The translations under genes and the position numbers were made by a program. From Acidovorax delafieldii (GTDB lineage Bacteria > Pseudomonadota > Gammaproteobacteria > Burkholderiales > Burkholderiaceae_C), in assembly GCF_007993815.1 (NCBI RefSeq), contig NZ_VJWE01000011.1, forward strand, positions 248,001 to 312,000: a stretch of DNA of 64,000 bases. Direction: 5' to 3'. The notes beneath the pieces were generated by a model. That model was not told where the DNA came from. It did not search any database and saw only the letters and a program-made list of their open reading frames with translations. Every line of letters starts with the position of its first letter. The first letter of the stretch is position 1. Of the stretch, positions 26,768-37,025 are shown piece after piece.

Positions 26768-28009
26768 TCAGTCCGCTTGCTTGCGCAGGAAGGCGGGGAT
26801 TTCCAGGTCATCCATACCGCCGGACGACAGGGCATCCACGCGGGCTGCGGCCTGCGTGCGGTTGGTACGCCACACGCTGGGTACCGACATGCTGCCATAG
26901 TCGGCCTGCGCGCTGCCCGTGTGGCCGCCTTGCACGCCCACGGCACCACCCAGCGTACCCACACCGGCGACAGGCATTTGGTAGGCCATGTTGTCCGTAC
27001 CAGTGCGCAGGCCACCCTGCACCACCGAGATGGGCTGCCGGCGCGCATTGGCACGCGACAGACCCGTGGCCACCACGGTCACGCGGATCTCGTCGCCCAG
27101 GCTTTCGTCATAGGCAGCACCAAAGATCACGTGCGCGTCGGTCGATGCGTAGGCGTTGATGGTGTTCATGGCCTGGCGTGACTCGGACAGCTTGAGGCTG
27201 CCCTTGCTGGCCGTGACCAGCACCAGCACACCCTTGGCGCCCGACAGGTCGATGCCTTCGAGCAGCGGGCAGGCGATGGCCTGCTCGGCTGCGATGCGTG
27301 CGCGGTCTGGGCCGCTGGCCGTGGCCGTGCCCATCATGGCCTTGCCCGGCTCGCCCATCACGGTGCGCACGTCTTCAAAGTCCACGTTCACCTGGCCGTA
27401 TTCGTTGATGATCTCAGCGATACCGCCCACAGCGTTCTTGAGCACGTCATTGGCGTGCGCAAAGGCCTCGTCCTGGGTGATGTCGTCGCCCAGCACGTCC
27501 AGCAGCTTCTCGTTGAGCACAACAATCAGCGAGTCCACGTTGGCTTCCAGTTCGGCCAGGCCATCGTCCGCATTCTTCATGCGGCGACCGCCTTCCCAGT
27601 CGAAAGGCTTGGTGACCACGCCCACCGTCAGGATGCCCATCTCCTTGGCCACGCGCGCGATCACGGGCGCAGCGCCCGTGCCCGTGCCGCCGCCCATGCC
27701 CGCCGTGATGAACAGCATGTGGGCGCCAGAGATGGCTTCACGGATATCGGCCACCGCCGCCTCAGCCGCATCGCGGGCCTTCTCGGGCTTGCCCCCAGCA
27801 CCCAGGCCGCTGTTGCCCAGCTGGATGACGCGGTGCGCCGAGCTGCGCGTGAGCGCCTGTGCATCGGTGTTGGCGCTGACAAACTCCACGCCCTGCACGC
27901 TGCGGGCAATCATGTGCTCGACGGCATTGCTGCCGCCACCGCCCACACCGATCACCTTGATCTGGGTGCCCTGGTTGAATTCTTCGGCTTCGATCATTTC
28001 GATGGTCAT
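26768..28009 (-). CDS. ftsZ: Cell division protein FtsZ
   Basis: Tubulin-like GTPase forming the Z ring, 413 residues. It has the tubulin signature GGGTGTG (106-112), the T7 loop NVDFEDV (208-214) that completes the GTPase site of the neighbouring subunit, a variable linker (about 320-395) rich in Gly/Gln, and the conserved C-terminal peptide DDLEIPAFLRKQ that binds FtsA and ZipA. The start at 28009 follows GGAGCTCC. The 151-base gap from ftsA includes the doubled hexamer CAATTG-C-CAATTG (28039-28051) and could hold an extra promoter. Confidence 0.98.
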   Translation of the reverse strand: MTIEMIEAEEFNQGTQIKVIGVGGGGSNAVEHMIARSVQGVEFVSANTDAQALTRSSAHRVIQLGNSGLGAGGKPEKARDAAEAAVADIREAISGAHMLFITAGMGGGTGTGAAPVIARVAKEMGILTVGVVTKPFDWEGGRRMKNADDGLAELEANVDSLIVVLNEKLLDVLGDDITQDEAFAHANDVLKNAVGGIAEIINEYGQVNVDFEDVRTVMGEPGKAMMGTATASGPDRARIAAEQAIACPLLEGIDLSGAKGVLVLVTASKGSLKLSESRQAMNTINAYASTDAHVIFGAAYDESLGDEIRVTVVATGLSRANARRQPISVVQGGLRTGTDNMAYQMPVAGVGTLGGAVGVQGGHTGSAQADYGSMSVPSVWRTNRTQAAARVDALSSGGMDDLEIPAFLRKQAD

Positions 28010-28160
28010 CTTGGAGCTCCTGGTTCTAAATTCGTATGCAATTGCCAATTGAGAGATGGGATCATTTTTCTTGTAGTGCGCGGCGGTCCTGTACATCGCC
28101 ATCGCTCGCGCGGTATCGGGTGAGGGCTCCCACGCGCTAGCCACAGGGGGTATTTCATGG

Positions 28161-29390
28161 TCAGAAATTCCCCACGATGAAATCTTTGAAGCGCCCGAAT
28201 GCGGTCTTCATGGACCCACTCTTCTGAGCCACCTTGAAGCCGCGCAGACGTGCCAGGCGCGCTTCTTCAAGCAGCCCCATCACGGTGGCTGCACGGGGCT
28301 GGGCCACCATGTCAGCCAGGGCGCTGGAATACTTCGGCATGCCGCGCCGCACGGGCTTGAGGAAGATGTCCTCGCCCAGTTCGATCATTCCCGGCATGAC
28401 CGAGCTGCCGCCCGTGAGCACGATGCCCGACGACAGCACTTCTTCGTAGCCCGACTCGCGCACCACCTGCTGCACGAGCGAGAAGATTTCTTCGACACGC
28501 GGCTCGATCACACCGGCCAGCGCCTGCTTGCTCAGCATGCGCGGGCTGCGGTCACCCAGGCCGGGCACTTCCACCTGCGCCTCGGGGTCAGCCAACAGTT
28601 GCTTGGCGTAGCCGCTTTCCACCTTGATGTCCTCCGCGTCCTTGGTCGGCGTGCGCAGTGCCATGGCGATGTCGCTGGTGATGAGGTCGCCCGCAATCGG
28701 AATCACCGCGGTGTGGCGAATCGCGCCGCCAGTGAAGATGGCGACATCGGTCGTGCCCGCGCCGATGTCCACCACCACCACGCCCAGCTCGCGCTCGTCG
28801 TCGGTCAGCACCGCCTGGCTGCTGGCCAGCGGATTGAGCATGAGCTGCTCCACTTCCAGGCCGCAGCGGCGCACACACTTGATGATGTTCTCGGCCGCGC
28901 TCTGCGCGCCGGTCACGATGTGGATCTTGGCCTCCAGGCGGATGCCGCTCATGCCGATGGGCTCCTTCACATCCTGCCCGTCGATCACGAATTCCTGCGG
29001 CTCCACCAGCAACAGGCGCTGGTCGCTGCTGATGTTGATGGCCTTGGCCGTCTCCACCACGCGGGCCACGTCGGCCGACGTGACTTCCTTGTCCTTCACC
29101 GCCACCATGCCGCTGGAGTTGAGACCGCGAATGTGGCTGCCCGTGATGCCGGTGTAGACGCGCTGGATCTTGCAGTCCGCCATCAGCTCGGCCTCTTTCA
29201 GCGCCTGCTGGATGCTCTGCACGGTGGCATCGATGTTGACCACCACCCCACGCTTGAGACCGTTGCTTGGGGCCACGCCCAAGCCTGCGAGCTTGAGCTC
29301 GCCATTGGGCAGAACCTCGGCCACCACAGCCATGACCTTGGCGGTGCCAATGTCCAGCCCCACGACGACGTCTTTGTATTCTCTTGCCAT
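28161..29390 (-). CDS. ftsA: Cell division protein FtsA
   Basis: Actin-like membrane tether of the Z ring, 409 residues. The phosphate-1 motif VVGLDIGTAKV lies near residue 8, phosphate-2 is VVVDIGAGTTDVAIF, and the adenosine motif is GIVLTGGSSVMPGM. The C-terminal amphipathic helix FGRFKDFIVGNF anchors it to the membrane. It is 107 bases downstream of ftsQ, longer than most gaps in the cluster. Confidence 0.97.
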   Translation of the reverse strand: MAREYKDVVVGLDIGTAKVMAVVAEVLPNGELKLAGLGVAPSNGLKRGVVVNIDATVQSIQQALKEAELMADCKIQRVYTGITGSHIRGLNSSGMVAVKDKEVTSADVARVVETAKAINISSDQRLLLVEPQEFVIDGQDVKEPIGMSGIRLEAKIHIVTGAQSAAENIIKCVRRCGLEVEQLMLNPLASSQAVLTDDERELGVVVVDIGAGTTDVAIFTGGAIRHTAVIPIAGDLITSDIAMALRTPTKDAEDIKVESGYAKQLLADPEAQVEVPGLGDRSPRMLSKQALAGVIEPRVEEIFSLVQQVVRESGYEEVLSSGIVLTGGSSVMPGMIELGEDIFLKPVRRGMPKYSSALADMVAQPRAATVMGLLEEARLARLRGFKVAQKSGSMKTAFGRFKDFIVGNF

Positions 29391-29497
29391 ATCAGTCTCT
29401 GCCCTTCTCGGTTCTGTCCCGCTGTCCCACCAACCCCTCGCACCGCCCTCTCGGGGCCCGCAGAGTGCTGCGTTTTGCTCTGTCTTGCCTCATGCCA

Positions 29498-30301
29498 TTA
29501 CCTCTTGCGCACGGCCGTCGCGCCGGTTGCGTCTGCAGTCACTGTGGCCACACCCCGCAGGCGCAGGGCGTAGCCCCCGGCGTGGCGCAGGTCCGCAGAC
29601 TCCAGCGCGTCCACGCGGCGGCCATACTGCGCGGCCACCTGGGTCAGGGTGCGTACAAAACGCTGCGTGCGCTGCACCACTTCCTGCGGCGTACCGCCTC
29701 CCAGCTCCACCACGGCCTCGCTGTCGAGGGTCGCGCGCCAGCCGCCTCGCCCGGTCAACTGCAGCTCTTCCACGTCCAGGCCCAGAGGTTTGAACACTGG
29801 CTCCAGCAGCCCATACATCTGCAGCACCTCGGCCGAGCTGCCTGTAGGCCCCTGCAGGCGCGGCAGGCCCTCCTGCTCCACGTCGCCCACATTGGCCTCG
29901 AAGACTTCGCCCTGGCTGTTGACCAGCGCTGAGCCGGTGTCCGGCCCCCAGTACGCCACCGCGTCATGCTCCTGCAACTCCACACGCAAGCTGCCGGGGT
30001 ACACCCGACGCACTTGCGCGCGGCGTACCCAGGGCACCTGCTCGAAGGCCTCGCGGGCAGCACGCAGGTCCACGGTGAAGAAGTTGCCCACCAGATGTGG
30101 CGCCACATTGGCCCGCAGGGTCACCGCGTTGTTGTGCACCAGCTCGCCCTGCACCACGATGCGTGCGATGGCAAAGCCGGGGTAGCGCAGCACCCACCCC
30201 ACCCCCGCCGCCAGCACGGCCAGGGCGCAGCCCACGAACAGGACCGACGCGGTCAGGTTCATGAGCTTGACGTCCAGGGGTGCGGGCAGCGTCTGGGTCA
30301 T
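29498..30301 (-). CDS. ftsQ: Cell division protein FtsQ
   Basis: Bitopic divisome protein linking early and late components, 267 residues. Short cytoplasmic tail, membrane segment (about 17-38, LTASVLFVGCALAVLAAGV), POTRA domain (about 45-115) with IARIVVQGELVHNN, then a beta domain (about 120-240). The start at 30301 overlaps the ddl stop by one base (TGATG); a longer frame lacks support. Confidence 0.94.
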   Translation of the reverse strand: MTQTLPAPLDVKLMNLTASVLFVGCALAVLAAGVGWVLRYPGFAIARIVVQGELVHNNAVTLRANVAPHLVGNFFTVDLRAAREAFEQVPWVRRAQVRRVYPGSLRVELQEHDAVAYWGPDTGSALVNSQGEVFEANVGDVEQEGLPRLQGPTGSSAEVLQMYGLLEPVFKPLGLDVEELQLTGRGGWRATLDSEAVVELGGGTPQEVVQRTQRFVRTLTQVAAQYGRRVDALESADLRHAGGYALRLRGVATVTADATGATAVRKR

Positions 30302-31290
30302 CAGGCGGCCTTTGGTTTTGCGGGCGTGTCGAGGGCCGCATCGGCGAGGATGCGCAGACACAGCTCTTCGTAGCTGATGCCCGAGGCGCGGGCCGACATG
30401 GGCACCAGCGAATGCCCCGTCATGCCAGGGGATGTGTTCATCTCCAGCAGGAAGGGCTTGCGGTCACTCGCGCGGATCATCAGGTCGGCACGGCCCCAGC
30501 CCCGGCAGCCCAGGGTGCGGTAAGCCTCCAGCACGATGCGCTGGATCTCGCGCTCTTCGGCCTCGGGCAGGCCGCTTGGGCACTGGTACTTCACGTCGTC
30601 GGTGAAGTACTTGTTCTGGTAGTCGTAGGCGCCATCGGGCGCCACGATGCGGATCACCGGCAGCGCACGCGCGCTGGCGCCCTGGCCCAGCACGGGGCAG
30701 GTCACCTCTTCGCCCTCGATGAACTCTTCGCAGAGCACGTCGGGGTCGTACTGGGCAGAGAGCTGCACGGCCTCCTGCATGTCCGAATAGCCGCGCACCT
30801 TGGTCACGCCGATGGACGAGCCTTCGCGCGGCGGCTTGACGATGAGCGGCAGGCCCAGCTCGTCGGGCACGGTGCGCACCACCTCGCGCTGCTGCCGGTC
30901 GGGAGCCAGCCACACATAGCGGGGCGTGGGCAGGCCCTCGGCCAGCCACACCCGCTTGGTCATGACCTTGTCCATGGCGATGGCCGAGGCCATCACGCCG
31001 GGGCCGGTGTACGGAATGCGCAGCAGCTCCAGCGCGCCCTGCACCGTGCCGTCTTCGCCATGGCGGCCGTGCAGTGCGATGAAGCAGCGGGCGTAGCCGT
31101 CGCGCTTCAAGTCGCCCAGCGCGTTCTGTGCGGGGTCAAACGCATGGGCATCCACGCCACGCGAGCGCAGCGCCTGCAGCACGCCGCTGCCCGACATCAG
31201 CGACACCTCGCGCTCGGCCGAGTCCCCGCCCATCAGGACGGCAACCTTGCCCAGCGACTTCACATCGATATTCGATTTAGGAAGGGTCAT
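30301..31290 (-). CDS. ddl: D-alanine--D-alanine ligase
   Basis: ATP-grasp ligase making D-Ala-D-Ala for peptidoglycan, 329 residues, DdlB type. The N-terminal motif is [19 protein letters not shown]; the ATP-grasp region has [17 protein letters not shown]; the metal/product site is [13 protein letters not shown]...[17 protein letters not shown]. It overlaps murC by four bases (ATGA) and is coupled to ftsQ. Confidence 0.97.
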   Translation of the reverse strand: MTLPKSNIDVKSLGKVAVLMGGDSAEREVSLMSGSGVLQALRSRGVDAHAFDPAQNALGDLKRDGYARCFIALHGRHGEDGTVQGALELLRIPYTGPGVMASAIAMDKVMTKRVWLAEGLPTPRYVWLAPDRQQREVVRTVPDELGLPLIVKPPREGSSIGVTKVRGYSDMQEAVQLSAQYDPDVLCEEFIEGEEVTCPVLGQGASARALPVIRIVAPDGAYDYQNKYFTDDVKYQCPSGLPEAEEREIQRIVLEAYRTLGCRGWGRADLMIRASDRKPFLLEMNTSPGMTGHSLVPMSARASGISYEELCLRILADAALDTPAKPKAA

Positions 31291-32720
31291 AGTGCGCTCC
31301 CTCCATGCGCTTTCAGCTCATTATTTTGTAGCATCTCAACCACCTTGCCGGGCACGGCACCAATGGAGCCGGCTCCCATGCACATCACCACGTCGCCCGC
31401 GCGTGCGTTGTCGGCAATGGCCTGGGGCAGATCGGCCACGTTGTCCACAAACACCGGCTCCACGCGCCCTGCCACACGCAGGGCACGGGCTAGCGAGCGT
31501 CCATCGGCGGCCACGACTGGCGCCTCGCCTGCGGCATACACCTCGGTGAGCAGCACCGCGTCGGCATGGCCGATCACCTTGACGAAATCTTCAAAGCAAT
31601 CGCGCGTGCGGGTGTAGCGGTGCGGCTGGAAGGCCAGCACCAGGCGCCGCCCGGGGAACGCGCCGCGTGCGGCCGCCAGCGTGGCAGCCATCTCCACAGG
31701 GTGGTGGCCGTAGTCGTCGATGACGGTGAAGGTGCCGCCGTCCTTCGCGGGCAGATCGCCATAGCGCTGGAAGCGTCGGCCCACGCCCTTGAAGCCAGCC
31801 AGCGCGCGCTGCGCGGCGTCGTCGGGGATGTTCAGCTCCACCGCCACGGCAATGGCCGACAGCGCGTTGAGCACGTTGTGCTCGCCCGCGAGGTTGAGCA
31901 CGATCTCCATGTCGGGCAGCGTGACGCCGTTGCGCCGCTGCACGGTGAAGCGCATCTGGCCCGCCTCGGCGCGCACGTTGATGGCGCGCACCTGCGCGTC
32001 TTCCGAGAAGCCGTAGCTGGTGATGGGGCAGGTCACGCTCTGCAGGATGTCGCGCACGGCGGGACTATCCACACACAGGATGGCCGTGCCGTAGAACGGC
32101 ATGCGGTGCAGGAAATCGACAAACGCGCCCTTGAGCCGGCCGAAGTCGTGGCCATAGGTCTCCATGTGGTCGGCGTCGATGTTGGTCACCACGGCCATCA
32201 CGGGCAGCAGGTTCAAGAACGACGCGTCGGACTCATCGGCCTCGACCACGATGTAGTCGCCGCTGCCCAGCTTGGCATTGGCGCCCGCGCTGTTAAGCCT
32301 GCCGCCGATGACGAAGGTCGGATCCAGCCCCGCCTCAGCCAGCACGCTGGTCACGAGGCTGGTGGTGGTGGTCTTTCCGTGCGTGCCCGCGATGGCAATG
32401 CCCTGCTTCAGGCGCATCAGCTCGGCCAGCATCAGTGCGCGCGGCACCACGGGGATCTTCTTTTCGCGTGCGGCCAGCACTTCAGGGTTGTCCGAAGTGA
32501 CGGCTGTGGACGTGACCACGGCATCGGCACCATCGATGTGCGCTGCCGCGTGGCCGAGACAGGTCTTGATGCCGAGGTCTGCCAGGCGGCGCAGCGTGGC
32601 ACTGTCGGCCAGGTCCGAGCCCGAGATGCGGTAACCCAGGTTGAACAGCACTTCGGCAATGCCACTCATGCCGGCGCCGCCGAGGCCTACGAAATGGATG
32701 TGGCGAATCGCATGTTTCAT
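31287..32720 (-). CDS. murC: UDP-N-acetylmuramate--L-alanine ligase
   Basis: First amino-acid ligase of the muropeptide pathway, 477 residues. The UDP-MurNAc domain has [15 protein letters not shown] (11-25), the ATP loop is GTHGKTTT (112-119) and the C-terminal ligase domain has [14 protein letters not shown]. Both overlaps (with murG and ddl) are ATGA. The last 14 or so residues ([15 protein letters not shown]) are encoded by a dispersed repeat copy, so the C terminus may have been extended or replaced by repeat insertion. Confidence 0.97.
   Translation of the reverse strand: MKHAIRHIHFVGLGGAGMSGIAEVLFNLGYRISGSDLADSATLRRLADLGIKTCLGHAAAHIDGADAVVTSTAVTSDNPEVLAAREKKIPVVPRALMLAELMRLKQGIAIAGTHGKTTTTSLVTSVLAEAGLDPTFVIGGRLNSAGANAKLGSGDYIVVEADESDASFLNLLPVMAVVTNIDADHMETYGHDFGRLKGAFVDFLHRMPFYGTAILCVDSPAVRDILQSVTCPITSYGFSEDAQVRAINVRAEAGQMRFTVQRRNGVTLPDMEIVLNLAGEHNVLNALSAIAVAVELNIPDDAAQRALAGFKGVGRRFQRYGDLPAKDGGTFTVIDDYGHHPVEMAATLAAARGAFPGRRLVLAFQPHRYTRTRDCFEDFVKVIGHADAVLLTEVYAAGEAPVVAADGRSLARALRVAGRVEPVFVDNVADLPQAIADNARAGDVVMCMGAGSIGAVPGKVVEMLQNNELKAHGGSAL
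31297..31335 (-). repeat. TGATAGCTG/AGCGCT repeat at the 3' end of murC
   Basis: On the coding strand GCTACAAAATAATGAGCTG then AAAGCGCATGG matches the copy in cobC at 22 of 30 ungapped positions, in the blocks GCTACAAA, TGAGCTG and GCGCATG. It covers the last codons of murC up to about ten bases before the stop. Confidence 0.6.
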
Positions 32721-33787
32721 GGTTGGGCCAACTCCTCGCAGGCAGTCACCACCTCGCGGGTGGCGTTGATTTTTTGCATGTTTTTGGCCTTGAGCGCCAC
32801 ATCCACAAGTGTGGGCCGCTCTAATTTCAATAGCATTTCAGACAGCCCTTGCGGCGTCAGGTCGCGCTGCTGCACCAGCCAGCCGCCCCCTGCGTTCACG
32901 AGGAACTGCGCGTTGGTGGTCTGGTGGTCGTCCACGGCCGACGGGAAGGGGACAAAGATGGACGCGGCGCCCACGGCCGCGATCTCGGTGACGGTGCTCG
33001 CCCCCGCCCGGCAAACGATGATGTCGGCCGCTGCAAACGCGCTGGCGGTGTCGTCGATGAAAGGCGTCAGCTCTGCCTCGACCCCGGCGGCGGCGTAATT
33101 GGCGCGCAGCGCATCGATCTGCGCCGCACCGCTTTGGTGGACCACGGTGGGGCGCTGGTCGGCAGGCATCAGCGCGATGGCCTGGGGCACGATCTCGTTG
33201 AGCGCACGTGCGCCCAGGCTGCCGCCCACCACCAGCAGGCGCAGCGGGCCGCTGCGGCCCGCAAACCGCTCCGAGGGGCCGGGCTGCTGCGTGAAGGCAG
33301 TGCGCAGCGGGTTGCCCACCCACTGCCCCTGTTTGAACACGTTGGGGAAGGCCGTGAACACGCGGTCGGCCACACCGGCCAGGACCTTGTTCGCCATGCC
33401 CGCCACCGAATTCTGCTCATGCAGCACCAGGGGCTTGCCCGCGAGCACGCCCATCATCCCGCCCGGAAAGGTGATGTAACCACCCAGGCCCACCACCACG
33501 TCGGGCTTCACGCGGCGCACGACCTGCAGCGCCTGCCAGAACGCACGCATCAGGCGCAGCGGCAACAGCGCCAGCGTGACGAGCCCCTTGCCGCGCACAC
33601 CCGAAAAATCGATGAGTTCCAGCGCAAAGCCGTGCTGCGGCACGATGCGCGACTCCATGCTGCCGGGCGCGCCCAGCCAGTGCACACGCCAGCCGCGTGC
33701 GCGCAGTTCCTCGGCCACGGCCAAGCCGGGGAAGATGTGGCCGCCGGTTCCACCAGCCATGATGAGGGCGGTCTTCTGCGTGCTCAT
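32717..33787 (-). CDS. murG: Undecaprenyl-PP-MurNAc-pentapeptide GlcNAc transferase
   Basis: Membrane-associated glycosyltransferase (GT-B fold) that makes lipid II from lipid I, 356 residues. Glycine loops: [16 protein letters not shown] near residue 10, then [11 protein letters not shown], and [14 protein letters not shown] in the linker. The C-terminal donor site has [35 protein letters not shown]. Start chosen for the ATGA overlap with ftsW. Residues about 316-338 ([19 protein letters not shown]), in the last helices, coincide with a dispersed repeat copy. Confidence 0.97.
   Translation of the reverse strand: MSTQKTALIMAGGTGGHIFPGLAVAEELRARGWRVHWLGAPGSMESRIVPQHGFALELIDFSGVRGKGLVTLALLPLRLMRAFWQALQVVRRVKPDVVVGLGGYITFPGGMMGVLAGKPLVLHEQNSVAGMANKVLAGVADRVFTAFPNVFKQGQWVGNPLRTAFTQQPGPSERFAGRSGPLRLLVVGGSLGARALNEIVPQAIALMPADQRPTVVHQSGAAQIDALRANYAAAGVEAELTPFIDDTASAFAAADIIVCRAGASTVTEIAAVGAASIFVPFPSAVDDHQTTNAQFLVNAGGGWLVQQRDLTPQGLSEMLLKLERPTLVDVALKAKNMQKINATREVVTACEELAQP
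32779..32836 (-). repeat. TGATAGCTG/AGCGCT repeat inside murG
   Basis: On the coding strand GCTATTGAAATTAGAGC, then CTTGTGGATGTGGCGCT and CAAGGCCAAAAAC follow the family order: ATTGAnA-AGC, central CTTG-GGA, right-hand GCGCT-GGCCAAAAA. The right end is the strongest part, and its final GCCAAAAAC is identical to that of the 19.4 kb copy. It is read in frame. Confidence 0.5.
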
Positions 33788-35052
33788 ACGCGACCTCCCC
33801 GCATGAGGAGCTTGTTCTCGTAATCGACCCGCAGCACCACCGCCAGCGCCACCAGATTCATCAAAATCGCCGACCCGCCAAAACTCATCAGTGGCAGCGT
33901 GAGCCCCTTGGTCGGCAGCGCGCCCAAATTCACGCCCATGTTGATGAAGGCCTGAAAACCGATCCAGATCGCCACGCCCTGCGCCACCAACCCCGCGAAC
34001 ACGCGGTCCAGCGCAATGGCCTGGCGGCCGATGTGCATGATGCGGCGGGTCATCCACAGGAACAGCACGATGAGCGCGACCACGCCCACCAGGCCAAACT
34101 CTTCGCCGATCACGGCCATCAGGAAGTCGGTGTGCGCCTCGGGCAGCCAGTGCAGCTTCTCCACGCTGCCCCCCAGCCCCACGCCAAACACCTCGCCGCG
34201 CCCGATGGCAATCAGCGAGTGCGATAGCTGGTAGCCCTTGCCGAGTGCATGCTGTTCGCTGAAGGGATCCAGGTACGCAAACACGCGCTCGCGGCGCCAG
34301 GGCGAACTGGCGATCATCAGCGCAAAGGCACCCACCAGCACCCCTGCGATCAGGAAGAACATGCGGGCATTCACACCGCCGAGGAACAGGATGCCCATGG
34401 CAATCACGGCCACCACCATGAAGGCGCCCATGTCGGGCTCGGCCAGCAGCAGCACGCCGACGATGGCCACCGCAGCGCCCATGGGCAGCACGGCGCGGAA
34501 GAAGCGCTCCTTCACCTCCATCTTGCGCACCATGTAGTCGGCGGCATAGATCAGCACCGCAAACTTGGCCACCTCGGAGGGCTGGAAACCCACGGGGCCG
34601 ATGGACAGCCAGCGGCGCGCGCCATTGACCACCTTGCCCACGCCGGGGATCAGAACCGCCACCAGCATGAGCAAGGCCACGATGAACAACCAGGGCGCCA
34701 CCCGCTCCCACAGCGCCATGGGCACCTGGAACGCCAGCAGCGCCGCCACAAACCCTACCACCAGGTACATCATGTGACGGGTCAGGAAATGGGTGGACGC
34801 ATAGTTGGCAAAGCGCGGGTTGTCCGGCATGGCAATCGACGCCGAATACACCATCACCAACCCCCACGCCAGCAGTGCCACCACCACCCAGAGCAAGGCC
34901 TGGTCAAAGCCCAGCACGCTCGCGGGCGTGCTGGACGACTGCCGGTACTCGGTGCCGCCCACGCGCACGGGCAACACGTCGGCCGCCTTGCCGGGCAGGC
35001 CACCGAACCAGCCGGTCACGCGTTGCAACAGGGTGCTGGCGGGTGCCGTCAT
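33784..35052 (-). CDS. ftsW: Peptidoglycan glycosyltransferase FtsW
   Basis: SEDS-family polymerase that builds septal peptidoglycan with FtsI, 422 residues, about ten membrane helices after a longer than usual cytoplasmic N terminus (about 50 residues). SEDS signatures: [34 protein letters not shown] (with the catalytic Asp in EPD), [16 protein letters not shown] and [17 protein letters not shown], ending [17 protein letters not shown]. It overlaps murD and murG by four bases each. Confidence 0.97.
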   Translation of the reverse strand: MTAPASTLLQRVTGWFGGLPGKAADVLPVRVGGTEYRQSSSTPASVLGFDQALLWVVVALLAWGLVMVYSASIAMPDNPRFANYASTHFLTRHMMYLVVGFVAALLAFQVPMALWERVAPWLFIVALLMLVAVLIPGVGKVVNGARRWLSIGPVGFQPSEVAKFAVLIYAADYMVRKMEVKERFFRAVLPMGAAVAIVGVLLLAEPDMGAFMVVAVIAMGILFLGGVNARMFFLIAGVLVGAFALMIASSPWRRERVFAYLDPFSEQHALGKGYQLSHSLIAIGRGEVFGVGLGGSVEKLHWLPEAHTDFLMAVIGEEFGLVGVVALIVLFLWMTRRIMHIGRQAIALDRVFAGLVAQGVAIWIGFQAFINMGVNLGALPTKGLTLPLMSFGGSAILMNLVALAVVLRVDYENKLLMRGGRV

Positions 35053-37025
35053 TGCATGCCCTCCACCGACTGGCCCGCATCGTCGGCCATCGCCCGCACG
35101 GTCTCGCAAAAGACCTGGGCGCGGTGCTCGTAGCCCTTGAACATGTCGAAACTGGCGCAGGCGGGCGACATCAGCACCGCATCGCCAGAGTGGGCGCGCT
35201 GCGCGGCCAGTGCAACGGCCTCAGGCAAGGTGTCCGCATCGAGCAACGGTACGCCAGCGTCCTGGAGCGCAGCGCGGATTAGCGGTGCGTCGCGGCCAAT
35301 CAGCACCACCGCACGTGCATAACGTGCGACGGGGGCTGCCAAGGGCGCAAAGTCCTGCCCCTTGCCTTCTCCGCCCAGAATGACCACCAAACGCCGCTCC
35401 GTGCCCAGCCCCACCAGCGCAGCCGCCGTGGCGCCCACGTTGGTGCCCTTGCTGTCGTCAAAATATTCCACGCCGTGGATGATGGCCACGGGCTCCACAC
35501 GGTGCGGCTCGCCCCGGTACTCGCGCAGGCCGTACAGCATGGGCGCCAGCGGGCAACCCGCCGCCGTGGCCAGCGCCAGCGCGGCCAATGCGTTGGTGGC
35601 GTTGTGGCGGCCCCGGATGCGCAGGGCATCCGCCGGCATGAGCCGCTGGATGTGCAGGTCCTCTTCGACCTCGTTGCGGCCACGCTTGCGGGTTTCGTCC
35701 GCGTCCATGGCGCGCACCAGCCAGGGCATGCCGCTCACCACCTCAATACCAAAGTCACCCGGACGCCGGGGCATGTCGCCACCAAAGGTGAGGTGCGCGC
35801 GCACCTGCGGCTTTTGCAGCTTGACCTTGACGGGTGGCGGCAGCATGGCCATCACCACAGCGTCTTCGCGGTTCAGGATCATCAAGCCCGTCTGGCCAAA
35901 GATGCGCGCCTTGGCCGCAGCGTAAGCCTCGATGCTGCCGTGCCAGTCCAGGTGGTCCTGCGTGATGTTGAGCACCGTGGCGGCCGTGGGCTCGAAGCCC
36001 CCTTCACCCCCATTCACGCCATCCAGCTGAAAGCTCGATAGTTCCAGCACCCACACGTCGGGCAAGGTGTCTGCATCCAGGTGTTCTGCCAGTGTGTCGA
36101 GCAGGGTCGGACCGATGTTGCCGGCCACGGCCACGCGTTTGCCAGAGCGCTCCACCAACTGTCCGGTGAGCGAGGTCACGGTGGTCTTGCCGTTGGTCCC
36201 GGTGATAGCCAGCACGGCCGGGGCATACGCGTGCGATTCGCGCAGCGCTGTCAGGGCCATGGCATAAAGACTCAGCTCACCGCCAGCGCTGATGTTGTTT
36301 GCACGAGCCGCTTCGAAAACAGGAGCAACTGCCTCGGGGCTCAACCCTGGCGAACGATAGACCGCGTGCAGATTCTGCCCTTGTACCAAGCTGGCATCGA
36401 ATGCGCCCGACACAAAGCGGACCAGGGGCAGCTCTCGCTGCAGTGCGGGCAGTTGCGGCGGGGCGGCGCGCGTGTCGGCCACAGTGACTTGCGCGCCGCA
36501 ACGTACGCACCAGCGTGCCATCGCCATGCCCGAGGCGCCCAGGCCCAGGATCAGGATGTGCTGGCCTTGCAGCAGGTTCGCAACGCCCTCGCGCGCCGGG
36601 CCTGCAGGCACGTCCGGCGTCGCAGGCTCGTCGACCTCTGCGGTGTCTGCGGCGCCCGCACTGTCAGCGGCTACCGACTCAGGAGCCGCCACCTCGGCAA
36701 AGATCTGCGCCACAAAATCCGCTGCGGCCTTCGCGGCGGAGACAGCAGGCACGGCCTCGGGGTTCCAGGCAGTGCTGGTGCTCTTTCCTGCCGGCGCACC
36801 TGGGGCCGCCTCAGTGACCTCTGCGGGAGGCATGCCGTCTGGCACCTCGCTGCCCGATGCCGCAGTGTCCTGCCCTGGATTCACATCGGGCACCGCGGGC
36901 GCAGCATCCTGCCTGCCAGGGTCGACCTCTGGAGCACCGGCAGCATCCACCCCAGCCCCTGCCAACGGGGGCATGGCCTCGGACGTGCCGAGGGGGTCAG
37001 GGACAAGAGGATCGTTCGGGTTCAT
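35049..37025 (-). CDS. murD: UDP-MurNAc-L-Ala--D-Glu ligase with long N-terminal extension
   Basis: Adds D-glutamate to UDP-MurNAc-L-Ala. The catalytic part starts near residue 151 ([20 protein letters not shown]) and has the ATP loop GTNGKTT (276-282), QDHLDWHG and FDDSKGTN. The protein is 658 residues against about 440-510 for the family. The first 150 residues are Ala/Pro/Glu/Asp-rich and low-complexity, with one predicted amphipathic helix ([18 protein letters not shown], 96-113). The start overlaps the mraY stop (ATGA), and no in-frame ATG or GTG lies near the usual family start, so the extension is probably translated. Its role is unknown. Confidence 0.95.
   Translation of the reverse strand: MNPNDPLVPDPLGTSEAMPPLAGAGVDAAGAPEVDPGRQDAAPAVPDVNPGQDTAASGSEVPDGMPPAEVTEAAPGAPAGKSTSTAWNPEAVPAVSAAKAAADFVAQIFAEVAAPESVAADSAGAADTAEVDEPATPDVPAGPAREGVANLLQGQHILILGLGASGMAMARWCVRCGAQVTVADTRAAPPQLPALQRELPLVRFVSGAFDASLVQGQNLHAVYRSPGLSPEAVAPVFEAARANNISAGGELSLYAMALTALRESHAYAPAVLAITGTNGKTTVTSLTGQLVERSGKRVAVAGNIGPTLLDTLAEHLDADTLPDVWVLELSSFQLDGVNGGEGGFEPTAATVLNITQDHLDWHGSIEAYAAAKARIFGQTGLMILNREDAVVMAMLPPPVKVKLQKPQVRAHLTFGGDMPRRPGDFGIEVVSGMPWLVRAMDADETRKRGRNEVEEDLHIQRLMPADALRIRGRHNATNALAALALATAAGCPLAPMLYGLREYRGEPHRVEPVAIIHGVEYFDDSKGTNVGATAAALVGLGTERRLVVILGGEGKGQDFAPLAAPVARYARAVVLIGRDAPLIRAALQDAGVPLLDADTLPEAVALAAQRAHSGDAVLMSPACASFDMFKGYEHRAQVFCETVRAMADDAGQSVEGMQ

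Noticed and set aside
28010..28160. Small gene between ftsA and ftsZ (frame extending ftsZ upstream)
   Set aside because: The frame lacks a separate start with a ribosome site and has no family sequence; the ATG at 28009 has GGAGCTCC and the standard FtsZ N terminus.
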